From Ruminococcus sp. (lineage in GTDB: Bacteria; Bacillota; Clostridia; Oscillospirales; Ruminococcaceae): 64,000 nt of DNA. Position 1 is the stretch's first letter. Every line of letters begins with the position of its first letter. A model generated the notes under the pieces. That model was not told the origin of the DNA, did no database searches, and saw only the letters and a program-made list of their open reading frames with translations. Shown here in pieces: positions 24,575-33,054 of the stretch. Both the position numbers and the translations under genes were made by a program. The stretch lies in contig JAFWTA010000022.1 in assembly GCA_017519145.1 (NCBI GenBank), positions 62,001-126,000 on the forward strand, given 5' to 3'.

Positions 24575-24612
24575 CAGTTTCAGCTTATTTCAGCCAAAAA
24601 GGAACATATCCG

Positions 24613-24646
24613 CAAAAAAACAGGCACTCCTGAGAGTACCTGTTTT
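24613..24646 (-). terminator. Terminator of the 24657-26975 gene
   Basis: Minus strand ACAGGTACTC / GAGTGCCTGT stem followed by a run of seven T residues. Confidence 0.75.
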
Positions 24647-24656
24647 ATTATTTCTG

Positions 24657-26975
24657 TTACTGCCAGAAAGCAACTATCCTGCTGAACTTTTCGCTGAGCT
24701 CGGGGAAGTAGTCTCTGGGGCACATAACGCCGAATACCATAGGGGCGTTCAGCACAACCGCCACAACAGCAGCTGCTGCCATGAACCACTTGAACTGATT
24801 CTTATGAGTCTCATTCTTGCTTCTGTTATAGAGGAAGAAGAGTATGCACAGACCGCCGAAGAGCATCTCCCATGCGAAGTCTGCCAGATATCTTACAGCA
24901 TATCCGCTCTCCCAGATGGAGCATATGATGATGATGGGCATTACCAGACAGGGCAGTCCAACACCCAGCAGAGCTCTTATGCGAGCCTTTCTGTCGGGGA
25001 GTGCTCTGAGAGCCTTTCTTGAGAACAGGAAGCCCAGAGTAGGCATTGCGAGGAAGATTATACCTGCCGCAGTCTCGGGGCAGCGGTAGTAGTAGCCGTT
25101 TATTCCGAACTGGCTGAAATCGTTGGTGATATAGGGGTAAGTTCCCTTCAGCATAGGCGGAGCTATGAGGTAGTAGAACAGTCCAAGGAGCATGAAGTTT
25201 ATGTGGAATTCGGAGTGTGTGAAGTCGTTGATGGTAAGTGAGTACTGTATACCGAAATCGAAGGGAGAACCGAAACGAGCGTAGTTGTACGCCATCTGGC
25301 AGATACCCAGTATCGCCAGCGGAAGTGCTCCGCAGAGGGCATAATATATCCTGCGCTTCTTATTGCTCTTGTCAGCGCTGATGAAGTCAACCTGCTTGAG
25401 GTGCATACCGTAGATGATGTAAGCGCAGATAGCGTATACCGCAAGAGTAGGTCGGCACATTACCGCGATGCCGAAGAACAGTGACGAAAGGGCTGTGCGG
25501 GGCAGCGAGAGCTTGTCCTTTGTGAAAACGCCCGAGGTGAGCAGGAAGTAAACCGCCGCAGTCATGGCTGCGAAGCCTGCCGAGATAGCCGCCTCATAGA
25601 AGATAGGCTGACAGGTGTTGAACCAGATACCGCAGGATGCCAGCATGGTCACATGACCTGCAACAGCGCAGCCCACAGGTATCTTGCCGAAGAACTTCTT
25701 CACAAAGACGTAGTACGCCATGCTCAGCAGTACCAGACCGATTATGGTGAATATCATTATCGCCGAGACCTGAGTCATGAACTTGCCCGTCAGCTTGTGG
25801 AACGGCAGGTATACAAGTATTACCGGAGCTATTCCGTAATAGGAGTAATATTTTCCGTCATAGAGCAGGTGGTCCCACTCATAGATGATGCCGTCTCTTG
25901 CATCCCACTGATAGGGATTTTCCAGAGCAGTAAGCTCAGATGAAACATTGACGTCGATATCAAGTCTGCCGTTCTCGAAGGACTCAACCAGCTGCTGAGA
26001 GAGCTGATCTCCGATGTCGCCCTTGAAGAAGTGCTTCATATTGCTTGAATGAGCGATAGCCACACACATGAGCACAGCAACGGTAACAGCTGCGATGGTG
26101 AGCTCGATGACATAGAGTCTGAAAGTGCCCTTCTTCTCCTCAACGGACTTCTGCATCACCTTAGCACCTGTTACAGCGATCACCAGAGCAGCAAAGGCAA
26201 CGATGAGGAAAAATCTTATAAGGCTTCCCTCGAAAGGCATGGGAGCATTTATGATGATCCCTGTGACAGCAGTCTCGCCGCTGGAATACTGGAACTTGCA
26301 GTCGATGAGGAGCCTCTCGACGTCGCCCGACACTGAGCACTGGATATACTGGCTCTCGTCAACGCCGCGGACAACTCTGCCTGTGGCGATCCCGCTTCTC
26401 AGAGTGGATACTGTCTGATCCTTCAGGCTGATGGAGGCGTCCATGTACTTGACCGACTCGGGGAGCCTTGTCTCGATCTTCACCGAGCCGACGGGACACT
26501 TCATCTTGTTGTATTCGAGAGTGATGATATCGGAGCCGCCTGTCCTGATGCCGTCCTGAGGATTATTCGCATCATAGTAGCCGTTTCCGACGATAGTATC
26601 GGCAATATTCACCTCAACGGGCTTGTACTTACCGATAAAGTTTGTCGGGATGGAAGGTATCTGAAAGACAATGAGCTCCAGCAGAAGTGCTGCTATGACA
26701 GCCTTTGAGATACGGTTGAAGGTAGGCTTGTCGCTGCTTTTGAGCTTTACAAAGAAAAGCAGGAGCTGAAGAGCGGAAGCCGCTCCCATAACAGCGAATG
26801 TGCTGTGGAAGGACGAATCGTCCATAGCGCCGAAAAGGTCGGCACAGCCGAGGATTATGGCAATGACGAAGCCGACACTGCCAAAGTAGAACTTACTGCC
26901 TTTTTTATCCGATCTTATCATGAAAACGGATGAAACTACCGTTACAGCAAGCATTAACAGGAATAAAAACTTCAT
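24657..26975 (-). CDS. Large multi-spanning membrane protein, possibly glycosyltransferase-like
   Basis: A 772-aa protein with three hydrophobic helices at the N-terminus (to about residue 112), an extracytoplasmic domain (about 115-245, with VEVNIADTIVGNGYYDANNP), a further pair of helices and then a second extracytoplasmic loop and about nine helices (from about 380). The segment around YEWDHLLYDGKYYSYYGIAP followed by LVYLPFHKLTGK recalls the catalytic-loop layout of polyprenyl-sugar GT-C enzymes. I cannot name a family with certainty. It is transcribed alone from a consensus promoter and ends in a terminator. Adjacent genes suggest a role in surface glycan export or decoration. Confidence 0.6.
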   Translation of the reverse strand: MKFLFLLMLAVTVVSSVFMIRSDKKGSKFYFGSVGFVIAIILGCADLFGAMDDSSFHSTFAVMGAASALQLLLFFVKLKSSDKPTFNRISKAVIAALLLELIVFQIPSIPTNFIGKYKPVEVNIADTIVGNGYYDANNPQDGIRTGGSDIITLEYNKMKCPVGSVKIETRLPESVKYMDASISLKDQTVSTLRSGIATGRVVRGVDESQYIQCSVSGDVERLLIDCKFQYSSGETAVTGIIINAPMPFEGSLIRFFLIVAFAALVIAVTGAKVMQKSVEEKKGTFRLYVIELTIAAVTVAVLMCVAIAHSSNMKHFFKGDIGDQLSQQLVESFENGRLDIDVNVSSELTALENPYQWDARDGIIYEWDHLLYDGKYYSYYGIAPVILVYLPFHKLTGKFMTQVSAIMIFTIIGLVLLSMAYYVFVKKFFGKIPVGCAVAGHVTMLASCGIWFNTCQPIFYEAAISAGFAAMTAAVYFLLTSGVFTKDKLSLPRTALSSLFFGIAVMCRPTLAVYAICAYIIYGMHLKQVDFISADKSNKKRRIYYALCGALPLAILGICQMAYNYARFGSPFDFGIQYSLTINDFTHSEFHINFMLLGLFYYLIAPPMLKGTYPYITNDFSQFGINGYYYRCPETAAGIIFLAMPTLGFLFSRKALRALPDRKARIRALLGVGLPCLVMPIIIICSIWESGYAVRYLADFAWEMLFGGLCILFFLYNRSKNETHKNQFKWFMAAAAVVAVVLNAPMVFGVMCPRDYFPELSEKFSRIVAFWQ

Positions 26976-27007
26976 GATGTCCTCCGTATAAATTTATTGA
27001 CTCTCCT

Positions 27008-27036
27008 ATTATAATACTATCGGGAAGAATTGTCAA
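27008..27036 (-). promoter_or_regulatory. Promoter of the 24657-26975 gene
   Basis: Minus strand TTGACA (27036-27031), 17-nt spacer, TATAAT (27013-27008). Both hexamers are perfect consensus. Confidence 0.8.
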
Positions 27037-27127
27037 GGAATAACAGCTGACGAAACGGCAAATGACCGGCAGAAGTTACCCCACAGGAATTAGACGCACG
27101 AAGTCTCCTCATCTCTCACCGGTAATG

Positions 27128-27162
27128 AAAAAAGACCGCATGACCTTGTTCATGCAGTCTTT
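27128..27162 (-). terminator. Terminator of the peptidoglycan-binding operon
   Basis: AAAGAC-GCATGA / TCATGC-GTCTTT stem (one mismatch) with an A-run on the left, which reads as a U-run on the minus strand. Confidence 0.7.
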
Positions 27163-27170
27163 AGTCTCTG

Positions 27171-27677
27171 TTATGCTTTTGTCTCAAGGAACTGCACAAG
27201 CATATTCCAAGTGGTGCAGTCCAGACATCCGCTGTCGGGAAGACCGCAGCAGCTCCTGAACACTCTTACAGCTTCGGCAGTCTCCTCCCCGAACTCTCCG
27301 CTGACGGCTATCCTCGGCATATTGTCATACCACGCCGAAGCTCTCCACAGCATGGCCTGAACGATGTACACCAGTTCTCCGCTGTCTCCCACAGAAAGTG
27401 TATAGCTTTTCGACGGGAATGCGTGGTACGCAGCAGGCTCTCCCTCGGTCAGCTCTCTGTATACCTCCGCTATCATGTTCCATGTGTCGGAGTCCGTGTC
27501 ACCCGTGACGGGAAGCCCGTACTCCTGCTGGAAGGCTTCCACCGCCTCTCTGGTGTCTTTGTCGTAGACTCCGTCGGGCAGCACCTGCGGTATCTTTTTT
27601 CCCAGAACGGCAATACCGCACAGCATTTTCTGAAGCTCGCGGATATGTTCCTTTCTCTGCTCATCTGTGTATGGCAT
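27171..27677 (-). CDS. Peptidoglycan-binding protein with two PG_binding_1 domains
   Basis: A 168-aa protein made of two PG_binding_1 repeats: the first with LPDGVYDKDTREAVEAFQQE and GLPVTGDTDSDTWNMI, the second with VSGEFGEETAEAVRVFRS and GLPDSGCLDCTTWNML. There is no signal peptide, which is also true of the next gene upstream. Such proteins bind the glycan or peptide of the cell wall. It is the last gene of a three-gene operon; the gap to the preceding gene is 70 nt. Confidence 0.85.
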   Translation of the reverse strand: MPYTDEQRKEHIRELQKMLCGIAVLGKKIPQVLPDGVYDKDTREAVEAFQQEYGLPVTGDTDSDTWNMIAEVYRELTEGEPAAYHAFPSKSYTLSVGDSGELVYIVQAMLWRASAWYDNMPRIAVSGEFGEETAEAVRVFRSCCGLPDSGCLDCTTWNMLVQFLETKA

Positions 27678-27747
27678 ATCTTCCTCCCTTTATCATTGCG
27701 TAATTATTGTTGCCCCCCTGCTTCGGTAGATCACGGACGGCTAAGGG

Positions 27748-29139
27748 CTATTTTATGGTGTAGCCGGGGTTCTGGTAGGGACGCTTGTCGAAGCCGAAGC
27801 GCAGGTCGGAGTAGACTCCTGCTATCCTGTCCCATGTGACAGCTCCCACGATACCCGAGGGTTCAATACCGAACTGCCGCTGGAATGCGGTGACGGACTG
27901 CCTTGTGAGGGGGCCGAAATAGCCTGTATCGCTGACAGCGGGGATATCGGGGTAGCTCCTGTTAATGTAGGTGAGATACTGCTGGATAGTTCTTACGGAG
28001 TCCCCTCTTGCTCCCTCGCGGAGAACAGTACCGGGATAGAGGGCGACAGCGGTATACTGCGAGGGAACGGACTCCGCAATGCCCTCATAGGCTCGGTACA
28101 GGTCATTCCTTGTGGCTCTGTCCACCACACCCGTCTGCGGAAGCCCGAACACTCTCTGGAAGGACTTTACGGAGCGCTCTGTCTGCTCGCCGAAATATCC
28201 TGTTATCTCCACGGGGATGACCGCCTCGTAGTAGGCGCCGATGACAGCAAGGTAGTACTGGAGCATACTCACCTCGATGGACTGCATACCGATGCGGAGC
28301 TCCTCTGCGAACTGAGGTGATATCTCCTCGAAGCGCACACCCTCGGAGTCCAGCTCAGCAAGCCGTTTTACGCTGGTGTAGATGTAGGTTATCCTGTACC
28401 ATGTGGCAGCGTTGACGACACCTGTGACCTCCAGTCCGAATACCTGCTGGAACTTCCTTACCGCTGCCTCGGTGGCGCTGTCGAAAATACCGTCGGCGGC
28501 AGGTATCTTGGGTATCGCAGGGAAGTTTCCCGAGATGCGGTTGAGCCATACCTGAATGTACTTCACATCGTTGCCGAAAGAGCCGTTTTTCAGCTCCGTA
28601 TCGGGGAATGACGGCATTGCAGTCTGAACAGGCGCATTTTTCACGATGTCGATATCCTCGCCGTAGTAGTACTGCAAAATCTCATAGGGAGTATAACCTC
28701 GGTTGGCAAGAGCCACCGTGCCCCACTGTGACAGCCCTGCGCAGGTGGTAGTGGTACCGTTGCAGAAAGCGGTGAACAGGGGCTCCACCCTGCCCTGCCG
28801 CCGCACATAGTCGTTGAAAAGCTCGTCGGCAAGGTAGCTGATATTCTCGAAGTACTCCCTGCCGTTTATGAACTTCTGGTCGAACTGAGTCGTGGCGGTT
28901 ATGTCAAAGCTGTATCCCCGTGAGCGGTACCACTCCGTATAGATACGGTTGAGAGCAAAGGAAACAATGGCGTAGATATTGGCGCGGAGAGCGCTCTCGG
29001 GCCATGTGGGATATATCTCGCTGGAAGCCACATTCTTGACATATGAGGCAAAGCCGACTGTCACATCGGGCGCCTCAGAGTCGGGGAAGCCGAGATGAAC
29101 GGTGATAGTCTCGGGGATAAAGGGCGTACCTGTAAGCAT
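27748..29139 (-). CDS. SpoIID-like domain protein with three peptidoglycan-binding repeats
   Basis: A 463-aa protein. Residues about 1-160 resemble a SpoIID/stage II sporulation D-like domain: an N-terminal segment with ALRANIYAIVSFALNRIY, then CAGLSQWGTVALANRGYTPYEILQYYYG, which matches the G-x-SQ-x-G...Y-x-x-ILxxYY ending of that family. Three PG_binding_1 repeats follow (ATEAAVRKFQQVFGL, QTERSVKSFQRVFGL, LTRQSVTAFQRQFGI). SpoIID-type proteins cleave denuded glycan strands in engulfment; here a catalytic Glu cannot be assigned. No signal peptide is present. The start is 3 nt after the stop of the 29143 gene. Confidence 0.82.
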   Translation of the reverse strand: MLTGTPFIPETITVHLGFPDSEAPDVTVGFASYVKNVASSEIYPTWPESALRANIYAIVSFALNRIYTEWYRSRGYSFDITATTQFDQKFINGREYFENISYLADELFNDYVRRQGRVEPLFTAFCNGTTTTCAGLSQWGTVALANRGYTPYEILQYYYGEDIDIVKNAPVQTAMPSFPDTELKNGSFGNDVKYIQVWLNRISGNFPAIPKIPAADGIFDSATEAAVRKFQQVFGLEVTGVVNAATWYRITYIYTSVKRLAELDSEGVRFEEISPQFAEELRIGMQSIEVSMLQYYLAVIGAYYEAVIPVEITGYFGEQTERSVKSFQRVFGLPQTGVVDRATRNDLYRAYEGIAESVPSQYTAVALYPGTVLREGARGDSVRTIQQYLTYINRSYPDIPAVSDTGYFGPLTRQSVTAFQRQFGIEPSGIVGAVTWDRIAGVYSDLRFGFDKRPYQNPGYTIK

Positions 29140-29142
29140 AGG

Positions 29143-29847
29143 TCACTCCTTTCCGCCGCCGAAGCTTGGCTCCGCGTTGTAGTAGGTCACGGTCTCATCG
29201 GAGCTGTCCATCATCAGGGGCAGTGGTATGAGATTGAAGTTCTGCACCGAGGTGATACCCGAGAATACGGGAACATCAACGCTCCTTGCGCGGAAAAAGC
29301 CCTCTGCGGACACGCTTACATCGAAGAGATTATAGGGACGCTCCTCGGGAGATGGCTCCTGAGAATATTCGCGGTCGGGCACAGGAAGCGAGAACTTCGG
29401 TGAAACGCCGCTTTCATCGGTGACGCCCGAGGCGAGCGCCAGTCTTTTGCCGTCAACGATGGCAGTTACGGCAATGAAGGCTCCTGCCACAGCCGAGGAG
29501 TTGTCACCCGTCCGCACATTCACAAGGATATAGCCTTTTTCCGTCCCGAGAAGCTCGCTGTCGTATTCGGGTGGCACATCGTCCTCGGCGGAATGTGAGC
29601 CGAAGTCCGTATCCAGCTCCGAAAGGTCGGGCTCGGGGAAGCGGCTGTTGTAGTCCTCCTCTGCACCGTTTGAGTCCTCCGCGGTATGCTCGGCATATAC
29701 CGTATCATCGGAAGCCTCCGTATCGGTGGCATTTATCTCCTCGGGAACAGGCTCCGTTACCTGTTTTTCCTCAGCCGAGGTGCTTCTGCTGTAGAGCCTC
29801 ATGAGCTCCTGCTTATATTTTTCTGTATCGAGATTTCCGTTTGGCAT
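29143..29847 (-). CDS. Acidic protein with C-terminal beta-sandwich (carboxypeptidase-regulatory-like) domain
   Basis: A 234-aa protein. Residues about 1-95 are acidic and low in hydrophobic residues (EINATDTEASDDTVYAEHT), probably disordered. Residues about 100-215 look like a carboxypeptidase-regulatory/Cna-B-like beta-sandwich (YILVNVRTGDNSSAVAGAFI, DVSVSAEGFFRARSVDVPVF). It is the first gene of the operon with the SpoIID-like and PG-binding genes and has no signal peptide. It may be an accessory protein of an assembly that acts on the wall. Family assignment is from fold pattern only. Confidence 0.62.
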   Translation of the reverse strand: MPNGNLDTEKYKQELMRLYSRSTSAEEKQVTEPVPEEINATDTEASDDTVYAEHTAEDSNGAEEDYNSRFPEPDLSELDTDFGSHSAEDDVPPEYDSELLGTEKGYILVNVRTGDNSSAVAGAFIAVTAIVDGKRLALASGVTDESGVSPKFSLPVPDREYSQEPSPEERPYNLFDVSVSAEGFFRARSVDVPVFSGITSVQNFNLIPLPLMMDSSDETVTYYNAEPSFGGGKE

Positions 29848-29897
29848 AATATCTCCTCCCGATAAATTCTATGCGGACTTCCGCAGCAGTATACCTC

Positions 29898-29926
29898 TTT
29901 ACAAAATGACAGCCTTGTGATATAAT
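29898..29926 (+). promoter_or_regulatory. Promoter of the 30011 gene
   Basis: TTTACA (29898-29903), 17-nt spacer, TATAAT (29921-29926), 85 nt before the ATG. Confidence 0.65.
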
Positions 29927-30010
29927 TCTTTTTGTGGCAATGCCGATGGGGTAAACTTCATTGTATGATGAAAACGGCAATGCAAAAATGATAAAAAGGG
30001 GTAAAATCAA

Positions 30011-31060
30011 ATGGACGAACACTTTGAAAGAGTAATGGATCTTGCCTCGCAGGGCAGATTTGAAGAAGCAAGGAAATACATACAGGAGTTGGACATTCCC
30101 CCCCAGCAGAAGGCGCGGTACAATATGTCGCTGTGGAGCTTGGAGAATAACAACATGAAGTATACTCCCCCACAGACCGACGTACCAAAGCTGCCTGTGA
30201 TATCAATGATACTGGGCTTCGTACTGATAATAACCGCATTCTTTTTAAGCGGAGATGCCCAGACCGCCTTGATAGTCATCGGACTTATTATGGCAGCCGC
30301 CATCCCTGCGGTCTACGCATTCAGGGAGAAAAAGCAGACCGACACGGAACACGACACCCGTAAGGAAATGGCGCTAAGGTACACAGACGGTGAAGCAGAT
30401 ATGAACTTCCCGTGGCAGGTGCCCAACGCAAGGGTGGTCGTTATCACTATCATCGGTATCGTACTGCTGGCAGTATCGGCATATTCATACGACAAAACCG
30501 CCAAGGACCTGACCATCATAACTTCACTTGTACTTGCCGTGGCAGGCTGTGCAGTCATGACATTGTCAAGAGCACTCGCCAACAGCTTCAACGGAGTCAT
30601 CATGTGGGGCACATTTGCAGTCAGCGCAGTGTTCATCTCTGCAACAGCGGCAAGCGCTGAGCTATTTGAAGGTCATGTGGCTGTGACCGCCGCCTTTGCG
30701 ATCATCAGTGCCCTTGTCCTGCTGCTGTATCCCCTCTGGTTCACCATCCTGAAGAAGATGGTCTGCAAAGAGAAAGTCGATGCGGAATGTGTGGACATAC
30801 AGACCATTTTCGGACGAAAGAACTACCGCCCCAGATACCGCGCCATATGGAAGTACGAGTACAACGGCACCACCTATATCCACAGGGATATGACAAGCTA
30901 CAAGAGTCCTGTCTACAATGAACGGCGCATAATAGGCATCTCGCCGCGTTATCCCCACAACATCTATACGGGGAAGCTCCCCGTGTACACATTCTTTATC
31001 TCGGCGGCAGGCATATTCATACTGTTATTCCTGCTGTCCTTCCTTATGCCTCTGATTTAA
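30011..31060 (+). CDS. Membrane protein, DUF3592-like C-terminus
   Basis: A 349-aa protein with a short soluble N-terminal helical part (FERVMDLASQGRFEEARKYI), six or seven membrane helices and a cytoplasmic or extracellular soluble segment between the last two (about residues 250-320) with CVDIQTIFGRKNYRPRYRAI and WKYEYNGTTYIHRDM, which resembles DUF3592. AAGGGG lies upstream of the ATG. No function is known. Confidence 0.65.
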   Translation: MDEHFERVMDLASQGRFEEARKYIQELDIPPQQKARYNMSLWSLENNNMKYTPPQTDVPKLPVISMILGFVLIITAFFLSGDAQTALIVIGLIMAAAIPAVYAFREKKQTDTEHDTRKEMALRYTDGEADMNFPWQVPNARVVVITIIGIVLLAVSAYSYDKTAKDLTIITSLVLAVAGCAVMTLSRALANSFNGVIMWGTFAVSAVFISATAASAELFEGHVAVTAAFAIISALVLLLYPLWFTILKKMVCKEKVDAECVDIQTIFGRKNYRPRYRAIWKYEYNGTTYIHRDMTSYKSPVYNERRIIGISPRYPHNIYTGKLPVYTFFISAAGIFILLFLLSFLMPLI

Positions 31061-31122
31061 AAGGCGCAGTACAGCTTTTCTGCAACGATCAAGGATCACA
31101 AATCAAATCATCAGGAGATAAT

Positions 31123-32745
31123 ATGAAAAACAAAAACTCAAAGGCGGCTGAAAAGAAGCCCCTTCCCCGAATACTGAAAAACAAATGGTACCTTTATATG
31201 ACAGAATTCTTTGCAGGAATGTCCGTCATGGCAGTGGAGCTGGGCGCAAGCAGGCTTCTTGCCCCATATTTCAGCTCCTCCCAGATAGTCTGGACCATCA
31301 TCATCGGCACGATCATGATAGCCATGGCTCTGGGAAACATCTACGGCGGCAGGAGTGCCGACAAGAACCCCGACCCCGACAAGCTCTACGGCAGGATACT
31401 CATTGCGGCAGTGTGGATAGCGGCAGTCCCCTTTATCGGAAAGCTTGCCATCGCAGGCATAGCAGGACTCCTCGTGGTCACCATAAACACCAACTTCCTC
31501 ATATGGGCAGCCTTCATCACCTGCATGGTGGTGTTCGTCTATCCTCTTTTCCTGCTTGGGACCGTCACCCCATCACTGGTTAAGTACACCGTTGACTCCC
31601 TTGACGACAGCGGCAGGACAGTGGGAACTCTGGGAGCTGCAAACACCATCGGCTCCATTATCGGAACCTTCGTCCCCACATTCATCTCTATCCCCGCGGT
31701 GGGAACAGCCGTGACATTCCTCATCTTCGCAGGAATAATGCTTGTTATAGGACTGGTCTACTTCATAAGTTCAAAACGCGGCGCAGCCAAGACAGCCACA
31801 GCCTCGGTGCTGTTCATCGTCTGCTGCTTTGCATCGCCGTCCATGGGCTTTGCATTCTGGGAAAAGGGGCTCACCTATGAGGGAGAGTCCGTATACAACT
31901 ATCTTCAGGTCAAGGACGATGACGAAAACACCTACCTTTCCACCAATGTACTGTTCGGAGTCCAGTCCGTCTATGTCAAGTCCGGAGAGCTTTCGGATAT
32001 GTACTATGACTACGCCATGGCAGCTCCTCTTATGACAGAGAGTCCCGACACAGCGGATATACTGGTGCTGGGCATGGGAACAGGCACCTACGCCAAGCAG
32101 TGTCTCAGGTACTTCAGCGGCGCAAAAGCCGAGGGAGTTGAGATAGACGAGAAGATAACCGACCTTGCACACAGTTATTTCGAGCTTCCCGAGGATATAA
32201 ATGTGACCACCTACGACGGACGGGCCTTTCTCGCTGCCTGTGACAAAAAGTATGACGTCATCATGGTTGACGCCTATCAGGATATAACCATTCCCTTTCA
32301 GATGTCCTCAGTGGAGTTCTTCACCCTTGTAAAGGAACACCTCAACGAGGGCGGTGTCATGGTAGTCAACATGAATATGCGCTCCGAGAGCGCCGACGGC
32401 ATAAACAGCTGTCTTGCGGACACTATCTCCTCGGTATTTGACAATGTAGTGACAGTTGACGTTGAATACTCCACAAACAGGGAGCTTTTCGCCACTGACA
32501 GCGACGAGTTCATGGACAGATTTGAAGCCAACACCGCAGCGCTGAAGCAGGAGGACCTGTGCCGCATGATGCAGATGGTCCGCCCCGAGCTTGAGCCGTA
32601 CACAGCAGGTGACCACATACTCACCGATGACAAGGCTCCCGTAGAGCTGCTTGGCATGAAGGTCATCGACGACATCATACAGGACGAGCTTGTGTACTAC
32701 AAGGAGGCATTCAAGGAAAAAGGCATCAAGGGACTGCTTGAATAA
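31123..32745 (+). CDS. Fused MFS-type membrane / spermidine synthase-like protein
   Basis: A 540-aa protein. The N-terminal half has about seven membrane helices (MAVELGASRLLAPYFSSSQI, GTVTPSLVKYTVDSLDDSGR). The C-terminal half is a spermidine-synthase-like methyltransferase fold with the nucleotide loop VLGMGTGTYAKQCLRYF, an acidic residue at GVEIDEKI and the VDAYQDITIPFQMSS loop where the catalytic Asp (VDAY) is placed. Real spermidine synthases use decarboxylated AdoMet and putrescine; the fusion family's substrate is uncertain. CAGGAGATA precedes the ATG. A structured terminator element follows 10 nt after the stop. Confidence 0.87.
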   Translation: MKNKNSKAAEKKPLPRILKNKWYLYMTEFFAGMSVMAVELGASRLLAPYFSSSQIVWTIIIGTIMIAMALGNIYGGRSADKNPDPDKLYGRILIAAVWIAAVPFIGKLAIAGIAGLLVVTINTNFLIWAAFITCMVVFVYPLFLLGTVTPSLVKYTVDSLDDSGRTVGTLGAANTIGSIIGTFVPTFISIPAVGTAVTFLIFAGIMLVIGLVYFISSKRGAAKTATASVLFIVCCFASPSMGFAFWEKGLTYEGESVYNYLQVKDDDENTYLSTNVLFGVQSVYVKSGELSDMYYDYAMAAPLMTESPDTADILVLGMGTGTYAKQCLRYFSGAKAEGVEIDEKITDLAHSYFELPEDINVTTYDGRAFLAACDKKYDVIMVDAYQDITIPFQMSSVEFFTLVKEHLNEGGVMVVNMNMRSESADGINSCLADTISSVFDNVVTVDVEYSTNRELFATDSDEFMDRFEANTAALKQEDLCRMMQMVRPELEPYTAGDHILTDDKAPVELLGMKVIDDIIQDELVYYKEAFKEKGIKGLLE

Positions 32746-32755
32746 ACAAACCGCA

Positions 32756-32877
32756 GGGACGCCCAAGGGGAGCCCCCTTTGGCGGAATCGTGGCATAAAA
32801 TTACCGAGCCCATAATTTCAGGCTCGGTAACCCACTTTTTCCGTTAAGGGAAGCTGACTAATGGGCGTCCTTTTTTT
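32756..32877 (+). ncRNA. Structured RNA element with terminator, copy 2
   Basis: Begins 10 nt after the stop of the fused spermidine-synthase-like gene. Closing stem GGACGCCC / GGGCGTCC, internal AGC...CCTTT / AAGGG...GCT, CGGA / TCCG, GTGG / CCAC and an apical TTACCGAGCC / GGCTCGGTAA hairpin, with CATAAAA unpaired on the 5' side, ending in TTTTTTT. Compared with copy 1 (17866-17984), the stems change on both sides while pairing is kept. About 115 nt of unexplained sequence (32878-32992) follow before the next promoter. Confidence 0.72.
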
Positions 32878-32992
32878 GCCTCAGCACCTTGCCTGCGCTC
32901 ATTTTTTCAACCATCGGTTGTGTTCTCTCAACTGCCTCTTGCCGACACTCAACTCAGTGTACAGCCGTTTACCGCTATTTTACAAAAAGTTA

Positions 32993-33021
32993 TTGATTTG
33001 CCCCGAAACACGGTGTATAAT
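32993..33021 (+). promoter_or_regulatory. Promoter of the CE2-type esterase gene
   Basis: TTGATT (32993-32998), 17-nt spacer, TATAAT (33016-33021), 34 nt before the ATG. Confidence 0.65.
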
Positions 33022-33054
33022 AGTAGTATAATACTTCTTTAAGGAGCTGAGAAC

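Noticed and set aside
27037-27127. Possible structured element ACCGG...CCGGT before the peptidoglycan operon terminator
   Set aside because: The arms are short and far apart, with no second copy noticed and no adjoining U-run.
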